Assembly (NCBI GenBank): GCA_020073545.1
Contig: JAIQEZ010000032.1
Span: 1-38,788 of the forward strand
DNA length: 38,788 bases
From: Terriglobia bacterium
GTDB lineage: Bacteria; Acidobacteriota; Terriglobia; UBA7540
Reading direction: 5' to 3'
The notes below the pieces were generated by a model. It was not told the DNA's origin, did no database searches, and saw nothing but the letters and a program-made list of their open reading frames with translations. Position numbers and translations under genes: made by a program. Numbering within the stretch: the first letter of the stretch is position 1; each line of letters begins with the position of its first letter. This document shows positions 34,057 through 38,788 of the stretch, in pieces.

Positions 34057-35379
34057 ATGTTAAAGAGCATCCGGCTCAAGAACTTCAAGCTCCATGAGGA
34101 CACTCAAATCGAGGCCGCGCCGATTACTGTCTTCATCGGGCCGAATAACAGTGGGAAGTCGAGCATCTTTCAGACGCTGCTGCTGATTCGACAAGCGGCC
34201 TCCCGAAACGACCGGTTTCTGTGCCAGCCCTCTGCCGCCCACCTGCCGGCGGCATCGGAACCATATCAGTACCCGGCACAAGTGAGTGTTGATGTTGGTG
34301 GATTTGCCGAGATTGCTCGCAAAAGCGGGAAAGATATTCAGATTGACTTCTCGGGGATCGTTCAGGCGAGAAAGCCGCTTCACGAGGTGGAGCACGCGTC
34401 CGTGAGCGCCCAGTTGCGAGTCAGAGAAAACCAACTCGTGTCCCACAGCGGCGCGGTCGCTTTTCTGGACAGTCAGGCTAAGTGGGAATTCACTCAGGGC
34501 AATCCGGCCCAGCCAAACTTGGTCCCCCTGCGCTTGGGCCCGCAACTCACCTATCAACTTCAAATAACCGACACATTCAGATTGACTCAGCCCGGGGGCT
34601 ATTTGACCGACACTCGTGGACTGTCGCATGAGACCGTGCTGATGTACAACGAGTTTTCCCAATGGATTGGCGCTAGTCCCAATGACCTGTTAGCTTCCAT
34701 TCATCCCGTCTATGCCCTTCGGGGTTTTGAAGAGTGGGGATACCCGATTACTGACTTTCCCCCGGCCAACCTTGAATTGATGACGCTTCACGACCGGGCG
34801 CTTGCGTTGCCAAATGCACTGGCGTCAGACCGACGGCTCAAAGAGAGGTTGTCCAATCGGCTCGAAAAGCTTCTCCACATCTCCATCGATTTTGAAACAG
34901 TTCCTGGGAAAAGGCTCAAGATTTGGGCCAAGGGTTCCGGCAATAACGCCGGCGAAACTCTGTTCGTGAATGAGGGTACAGGCGCAAATCAGGTCCCGTT
35001 CATACTTGTCCCCGTCCTTCTTACCCCACCCAATGAGACGGTCCTGCTCTCGGAACCCGAGGCCCACCTGCACCCCAAGGGGCAGTGCGAGCTCACGCGC
35101 ATGTTACTCACCGTAGCCAAAGAAGAAGACATTCAGTTCTTTATCGAGACCCACAGCGAACACGTTTTGCACGTGATCCTCAATGCCATCGGCAAGCGAG
35201 AGTGGGAACCAAACCAAGTTGCCATTTATTCCTTCGAGAATGTCAACGGAACTGCAAGAGTCACGCCGCTCGAAGTGGACGAGCGAGGTGGCGTTAAGGG
35301 TGGGCTCCCTGGATTTTTTGACCAGAGCCTTGATGAATTGACCGAGTACCTCGAGACCCTCAAGAAGACGCCCGCGTGA
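34057..35379 (+). CDS. AAA ATPase, DUF3696 / OLD-like family
   Basis: 440 residues. The ATPase is of the SMC/ABC-like type: Walker A GPNNSGKSS (Gly28-Ser36) after the strand PITVFI; Walker B and its Glu-His region VLLSEPEAHLHP (329-340); and the switch His in ETHSEHVLH (about 364-371). The C-terminus (DERGGVKGGLPGFFDQSLDEL) resembles DUF3696. Such ATPases, like OLD and Gabija GajA, occur mainly in defence modules and are paired with or fused to a nuclease; this one has no fused TOPRIM domain. It overlaps the next gene, a PIN-like nuclease, by four bases (GTGA), so they are translationally coupled. The codon use looks less GC-biased than that of the neighbouring genes, in line with transfer. 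Confidence 0.87.
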   Translation: MLKSIRLKNFKLHEDTQIEAAPITVFIGPNNSGKSSIFQTLLLIRQAASRNDRFLCQPSAAHLPAASEPYQYPAQVSVDVGGFAEIARKSGKDIQIDFSGIVQARKPLHEVEHASVSAQLRVRENQLVSHSGAVAFLDSQAKWEFTQGNPAQPNLVPLRLGPQLTYQLQITDTFRLTQPGGYLTDTRGLSHETVLMYNEFSQWIGASPNDLLASIHPVYALRGFEEWGYPITDFPPANLELMTLHDRALALPNALASDRRLKERLSNRLEKLLHISIDFETVPGKRLKIWAKGSGNNAGETLFVNEGTGANQVPFILVPVLLTPPNETVLLSEPEAHLHPKGQCELTRMLLTVAKEEDIQFFIETHSEHVLHVILNAIGKREWEPNQVAIYSFENVNGTARVTPLEVDERGGVKGGLPGFFDQSLDELTEYLETLKKTPA

Positions 35380-35834
35380 AACATAAATTCCTGCTCGATA
35401 TGAATGTCATCTATTATGCGGTCAGTGGCGTCGACGAACGCGGTGCTCCGGACCTAACATGCACAGAACTGATTCTCCTTATCGCGACGAACTGCCATAG
35501 CATCATCATGAGCGAGAATCTCATTGAGAGGTACATCGAACATATCCAATGGCTCCAGCGAAAGCCAACGCCGGCGCTACCGCCTCTCAGGGTTTGGAAT
35601 GAGTTGATCGTTAATTCCCAGAAAGCCGTGTGGGAGAAGAACGCCCCGCCGGACCTTCCGCAAGGGGTCAGGGTTCCTCAGAATGACATGTACATTGTCA
35701 GGGCCGCACTCGCCTCACGACCATGGGTAGTTACGTGCGACAACACATTGGCCCAGAGCATCAGGGAACAACCGCTTTTGGGGTTGCACGCAATCCGCCC
35801 AACGGAGGCCCTTAAACTCGCCCAAGACACGTAA
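35376..35834 (+). CDS. PIN-like nuclease partner of the ATPase
   Basis: 152 residues, start GTG 35376 inside the stop of the ATPase gene. The fold and acidic residues suggest a PIN RNase domain: FLLDMNVIYYA (Asp8), ENLIERYIE (Glu47 or Glu51), NDMYIVRAAL (Asp104) and VTCDNTLAQSI (Asp122). PIN domains use three or four acids to hold Mg2+ and cut RNA; they are usually toxins of toxin-antitoxin pairs. No small antitoxin gene is present here; instead an ATPase comes first. I infer an ATPase-controlled nuclease, possibly for phage defence. The PIN call is from motif spacing alone. Confidence 0.75.
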   Translation: MKHKFLLDMNVIYYAVSGVDERGAPDLTCTELILLIATNCHSIIMSENLIERYIEHIQWLQRKPTPALPPLRVWNELIVNSQKAVWEKNAPPDLPQGVRVPQNDMYIVRAALASRPWVVTCDNTLAQSIREQPLLGLHAIRPTEALKLAQDT

Positions 35835-35863
35835 CGTTCCAGACATCAAAACGGGGTGTGCGA

Positions 35864-36298
35864 TTAGCGGCGGCGCTTCTTCATCTCGAATGCCCGCTGG
35901 ATCACTGCGGTGGCCATAGGGGCAAGGTGGTATTGCGGCAGGTCCTCGCGGCGCACCCAGCACGCGTCTACGACATCAGAAGCGGGGCGCAGCCGGCCGC
36001 GTTTCCTGCGGCAGAGATAATCCACGATGACGTAATGATATTTCACCCGCGAGCCTTCGCGCACAATTCGGTCAAACGGCAGAATTATCTCCAGAGGCTC
36101 GACCTCCAGGCCGGTTTCTTCCTTCAGTTCGCGCCGAACGCCCTCTGTGAGTTTCTCCCCCAGCTCCAGCAGGCCGCCCGGTATGGACCACTCACCTTTC
36201 AGCGGCTCGCTGCCGCGGCGAATCAGCAGGACGCGGTGGCGATGAATCACCACGCCACCCACGCCCACCAGGGGATGTTTTGGGTACTCGCGCTTCAT
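35864..36298 (-). CDS. Nudix hydrolase
   Basis: About 144 residues. The Nudix box GGLLELGEKLTEGVRRELKEE.. TGL fits GX5EX7REUXEEXGU exactly. It cleaves a nucleoside diphosphate linked to another group; the substrate is not known (ADP-ribose, NADH and oxidised nucleotides are typical). The core begins HPLVGVGGVVIHRHRVLLIRRG. I prefer ATG 36298 because the further 17 residues of the open frame, back to 36349, come from TCAGAAGTCAGAA-type repeat DNA; no clear ribosome-binding site supports either. The stop converges with the PIN gene. Confidence 0.88.
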   Translation of the reverse strand: MKREYPKHPLVGVGGVVIHRHRVLLIRRGSEPLKGEWSIPGGLLELGEKLTEGVRRELKEETGLEVEPLEIILPFDRIVREGSRVKYHYVIVDYLCRRKRGRLRPASDVVDACWVRREDLPQYHLAPMATAVIQRAFEMKKRRR

Positions 36299-36309
36299 AG
36301 TACCGTAGG

Positions 36310-36469
36310 AGTCAGAAGTCAGAATGGAACTGCTTTTCTCCTGACTCATTCCACACAGACCGAGCCTCCAGCTTCATGATCGGGGTTGAAGCCTCTTCCC
36401 GACACCGAACCGGGAAATGCGCACCCTGTTGCTGGTCACTTGTCACTCGTCACTTGTCACTCGTCACTG
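36310..36469. repeat. heptameric tandem repeats
   Basis: Five 7-base units at 36435-36469: GTCACTT, GTCACTC, GTCACTT, GTCACTC, GTCACTG, ending two bases before the M20 gene's stop. A smaller pair, AGTCAGA AGTCAGA, lies at 36310-36323. They resemble the short tandem repeats known from cyanobacteria and other large genomes. Confidence 0.75.
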
Positions 36470-36471
36470 TC

Positions 36472-37884
36472 CTATTGATTCGCGGCCCGCGCCACGACTT
36501 CATAAAGCATCTTCACCCCGCGCCGCAGTTTCTCCACCGGGACGCGCTCGTTGGCAGCGTGCTCGGCAGAGTCCAGCTCCTCGGTCACCTCGAGGGTGTT
36601 GAAACCGTAGCAGGTAATGCCCAGCGGCCGGTACATCTGACTTTCCGTGTAGCCGCTATTGAGGGTGGGCGCCACCAGCGCTTGCGGGTTGTACTTGTGC
36701 GCCACGGCTTCGATGATCTTATAAAGACTCGTGTTCGCGGAGGAAGAATTCGGCGGCTTGAGGCGGCTGATATTCTCGACCTGGACCCCCTCATCCGCCA
36801 CGACGTTGCGAAGCTGCGCGAGAAAAGCCTGCGGATCCTCGCCGGGCAGCAAGCGCACGTCCAGTTCAGCGTAAGCGGTATCGGGAATCACGTTGGTCTG
36901 CGAGCTGCCCTGGAGCACCGTCAGCGAAACCGTGTTGCGCAGAAGGTAATTGAAGTCTCCGTCCTGGCTCATCTGCCGGGCGAAGTTGGGGTCCTCGAGC
37001 GCCTTGCGGATGTCGCGGAACTGCGCGGCCCGCGGCTCCGGCTCCAACACTGCGATGACCTTGAAATACTGTTCCACGGAAGGCAACAGCCGCACGGGCG
37101 GCTGCCAGTCCACGACTCGTCGCAGGCCTCGGACCAATCGGTTGGGCGCGGAATCCGCGAGAGGGATCGAGCCGTGTCCGCCTCGTCCCGTCGCCGTCAC
37201 GCGAATCCAAAAGGGGGCTTTCTCGGCAACTCCCACCCCGTAGATTGTCCCGTGTCGGGGGAGAATCAGGTTTGCCCCACCTTCGGTAATCAAGTATTCG
37301 GCGTTGCGCACCAGATCGGCGTGATTCTGCAAAAACCAAGTGCTCCCTGTGCCGCCGACTTCCTCATCAGAGGTCGCAAGAAAGACCAGGTCACGTTTCA
37401 GTGGCAGGTGCTCGCGCGCGGCGATGATCATGACCATGGCTTGCAGCAGCCCTTCGTCTTTCATGTCGAGCGCGCCGCGTCCGTACATCTCGCCGTTCGC
37501 GATCTCGCCCGAAAAAGGCGGCTTGCGCCAGTTGTTGGAATCCGCTCGCACCACGTCCATGTGATTGAGCATGACGATGGGCCGCAAGCTGCCATCGCCC
37601 TTGAGAATCGCATACAGGTCGGCGCGGTCGGGCGCGTACTCGTAAATCGTGTTGGGGATGCCGGCCTCATCAAAAAACCGGTGGAAGAACTGCGCCGCCG
37701 CAAGCTCGTTGCCGGGCGGATTCGAAGTATTGATGCGCAGGTATTCCTGCATCATCTTCACGGTCTCATCTTGGTAAGCTCCCCAGTCCGGCGCCGCGAT
37801 CTTCGGCGCAAGCTGATCCTGCGCACGCGCTGACAGCGTGAACGCCAGAAAAAAGAAAATGACGCGTGACCACGAAGCTCGCAT
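36472..37884 (-). CDS. secreted M20-family metallopeptidase
   Basis: 470 residues from ATG 37884, after GAGGTGAGA; a signal peptide follows (RVIFFFLAFTLSARA). The two-zinc centre is complete by motif: MLNHMDVV (His), GRGALDMKDEG (Asp bridging), ATSDEEVGGTGS (Glu-Glu) and LDSAEHAANE near the C-terminus. GRGGHGSIP.. marks the dimerisation (lid) domain. M20 enzymes are carboxypeptidases or dipeptidases; signal peptide and length suggest a periplasmic or secreted dipeptidase. The open frame extends 16 codons further up, but those are not needed. It is the last intact gene in the window. Confidence 0.93.
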   Translation of the reverse strand: MRASWSRVIFFFLAFTLSARAQDQLAPKIAAPDWGAYQDETVKMMQEYLRINTSNPPGNELAAAQFFHRFFDEAGIPNTIYEYAPDRADLYAILKGDGSLRPIVMLNHMDVVRADSNNWRKPPFSGEIANGEMYGRGALDMKDEGLLQAMVMIIAAREHLPLKRDLVFLATSDEEVGGTGSTWFLQNHADLVRNAEYLITEGGANLILPRHGTIYGVGVAEKAPFWIRVTATGRGGHGSIPLADSAPNRLVRGLRRVVDWQPPVRLLPSVEQYFKVIAVLEPEPRAAQFRDIRKALEDPNFARQMSQDGDFNYLLRNTVSLTVLQGSSQTNVIPDTAYAELDVRLLPGEDPQAFLAQLRNVVADEGVQVENISRLKPPNSSSANTSLYKIIEAVAHKYNPQALVAPTLNSGYTESQMYRPLGITCYGFNTLEVTEELDSAEHAANERVPVEKLRRGVKMLYEVVARAANQ

Positions 37885-37967
37885 TCTCACCTCGAATGGA
37901 TATAGGGATGACCTCAGATCCTGCGCCGCCACAGGTTGCAGCCGTCGCAGTGCTCCGCGCTTCGATG

Positions 37968-38155
37968 AACCCCGATCCCGAAGTTGGCTTTGCCCGTGGG
38001 TTTTTTAGCCGAGCATTCTTAAGCTAATCCGAGCTGGTTTCGCTTTGCACTGCACGAACAAATCTAACTTCGGCGAAGTTGGATTCTCAGCGGGTAACTC
38101 CTTGATCTCACAAGAGAAAGTGTTCGTTAAGACCCTCCAACTTCGGGATCGGGGT
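37968..38155. repeat. dispersed palindromic element, copy 2
   Basis: Bounded by AACCCCGATCCCGAAGTTGG (37968-37987) and CCAACTTCGGGATCGGGGT (38137-38155), an inverted repeat of 19 bases. Inside lies the palindrome CTAACTTCGGCGAAGTTGG (38064-38082). It shares ends and the internal palindrome with copy 1 at 3391-3639; the rest differs. Confidence 0.72.
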
Positions 38156-38596
38156 GAAAAGAACCGCTACTATAGCAAATGTTGCATCCCTGGCAAGTCC
38201 AGAACGCCCTGTGGCATTGCCCTGGTACATCGTATCCCCCCGGAGAGGTTGCAGGGTTGAAACGACAGGCGGGGCAGGGATGCGCACGATCCGGTCTTCG
38301 ACCGCGTGGCAGCCGTTCAGACGCTGGTCCTGGACCAATGAACATCGTGATGCGTGCCCGAATCCTTCACCCCGGACTCCGCCTTTTTCCTGAATTCTGA
38401 CTCCTTTCCTGTTCCCTGTCACCTGTTCCCTGCTCTCTCCGCCCTTAGTCCCCAGCCCCTAACACCTAGCCCCTGCTCTAGGATAGCAATAAGCAGGGGT
38501 GTAACGCCAAGACGGTGCTATGCGACTTTTTCCTACCGGCAGGCAGAAAAGTGAAAGCCCTCACCGTGTCATTCCCGCGGAAGCGGGAAGGTGGAT
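38156..38596. other. gene-free stretch with low-complexity sequence
   Basis: No gene is visible. It contains pyrimidine-rich quasi-repeats (CTGTTCCCTGTCACCTGTTC; AGTCCCCAGCCCCTAACACC; around 38400-38480). Next to the transposase end is a small hairpin, TCCCGC/GCGGGA (38573-38588), within CCGTGTCATTCCCGCGGAAG, which probably lies near the insertion-sequence end. Confidence 0.5.
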
Positions 38597-38788
38597 TCAC
38601 GTTTGAAGTGCAACACTGGGGCAAGCATAAGCGAAGGCCTCATTGGGGGTCAAGAAGCGCAGGCACTTGCGAGGAGTGTTGTTGTAGCGTTGGACGCAGG
38701 CGTCGAGTTCCTGAGGGGGTAGGGTGGCCAAATCGGTTTTGCGGGGGAGGTGGCGGCGCATGCGGCCGATAGCGTTTTCGATGCCGCC
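38597..38788 (-). mobile_element. IS30-family transposase, C-terminal part, cut by the window edge
   Basis: The reverse strand carries an open frame entering at the right edge and ending at a TGA (38597-38599). It reads ENAIGRMRRHLPRKTDLATL, then PPQELDACVQRYNNTPRKCL and RFLTPNEAFAYACP..VALQT. This is the end of an IS30 transposase (typical xENxNGxxRxFxPKGTDL and LNNRPRKxLxxxTPxExF), including the final Glu of the DDE triad near the edge. Whether the copy is whole cannot be seen. The right inverted repeat should lie between about 38515 and 38596. Confidence 0.88.

Noticed and set aside
36435-36469. CRISPR array
   Set aside because: The units are only 7 bases with no spacers; it is a simple tandem repeat.
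36376-37833. 485-codon + strand frame opposite the M20 peptidase
   Set aside because: The reverse-strand frame carries the complete set of M20 zinc motifs and a signal peptide; the + frame has neither a ribosome site nor a recognisable motif.

Overview
The window looks like a chromosomal segment of a GC-rich soil-type bacterium. Acidobacteriota is my best guess. It rests on the mix of a GH127 glycosidase, a DUF4097 protein, an M64 peptidase and an ExbD-TonB fusion, plus the gene-relic-rich intergenic DNA. No rRNA or other decisive marker is present, so the phylum is an inference.

Layout. Bases 1-3236 are the end of an integrated element. They hold an edge-truncated accessory ORF, a decayed second integrase tail, and an intact tyrosine recombinase facing the 3' end of a tRNA-Leu(CAG). 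Bases 3237-10935 carry a GH127 glycosidase, a small membrane protein, a PYROXD2-type FAD oxidoreductase, a secreted DUF4097 beta-repeat protein, and small hypotheticals. Bases 11010-17560 are the canonical fatty-acid operon yceD-rpmF-plsX-fabH-fabD-fabG-acpP-fabF behind a near-consensus promoter. Bases 17871-23328 hold etfB, an ABM-fold protein, etfA, then a thiolase and a 3-hydroxyacyl-CoA dehydrogenase, that is, acyl-CoA chemistry with its electron carrier. recA and a transpeptidase-only penicillin-binding protein follow.

Bases 26100-33700 are a mixed region: a predicted ExbD-TonB fusion protein, an ICMT-like methyltransferase, an M64 metallopeptidase, a ThiF/MoeB adenylyltransferase, Pcm, and a GT2 glycosyltransferase. 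From 33742 to 35834 lies the part I find most novel. It is a free-standing small-RNA unit with its own promoter, a 15-codon micro-ORF behind a 17-nt perfect complement of the 16S rRNA tail, a predicted multibranched fold and a 14-bp terminator. Directly behind it is a translationally coupled AAA ATPase (DUF3696 type) plus PIN-like nuclease pair with a probable leaderless promoter. A Nudix hydrolase, an M20 peptidase and an IS30-family transposase end (cut by the window edge) close the segment.

Intergenic DNA is unusually rich in 3'-end relics of genes (integrase, amidohydrolase, 3-hydroxyacyl-CoA dehydrogenase, glmS), fold-back palindromes, short tandem repeats, and two copies of a dispersed palindromic element with matching inverted ends. 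All functional calls come from reading motifs by eye; no database search was run.
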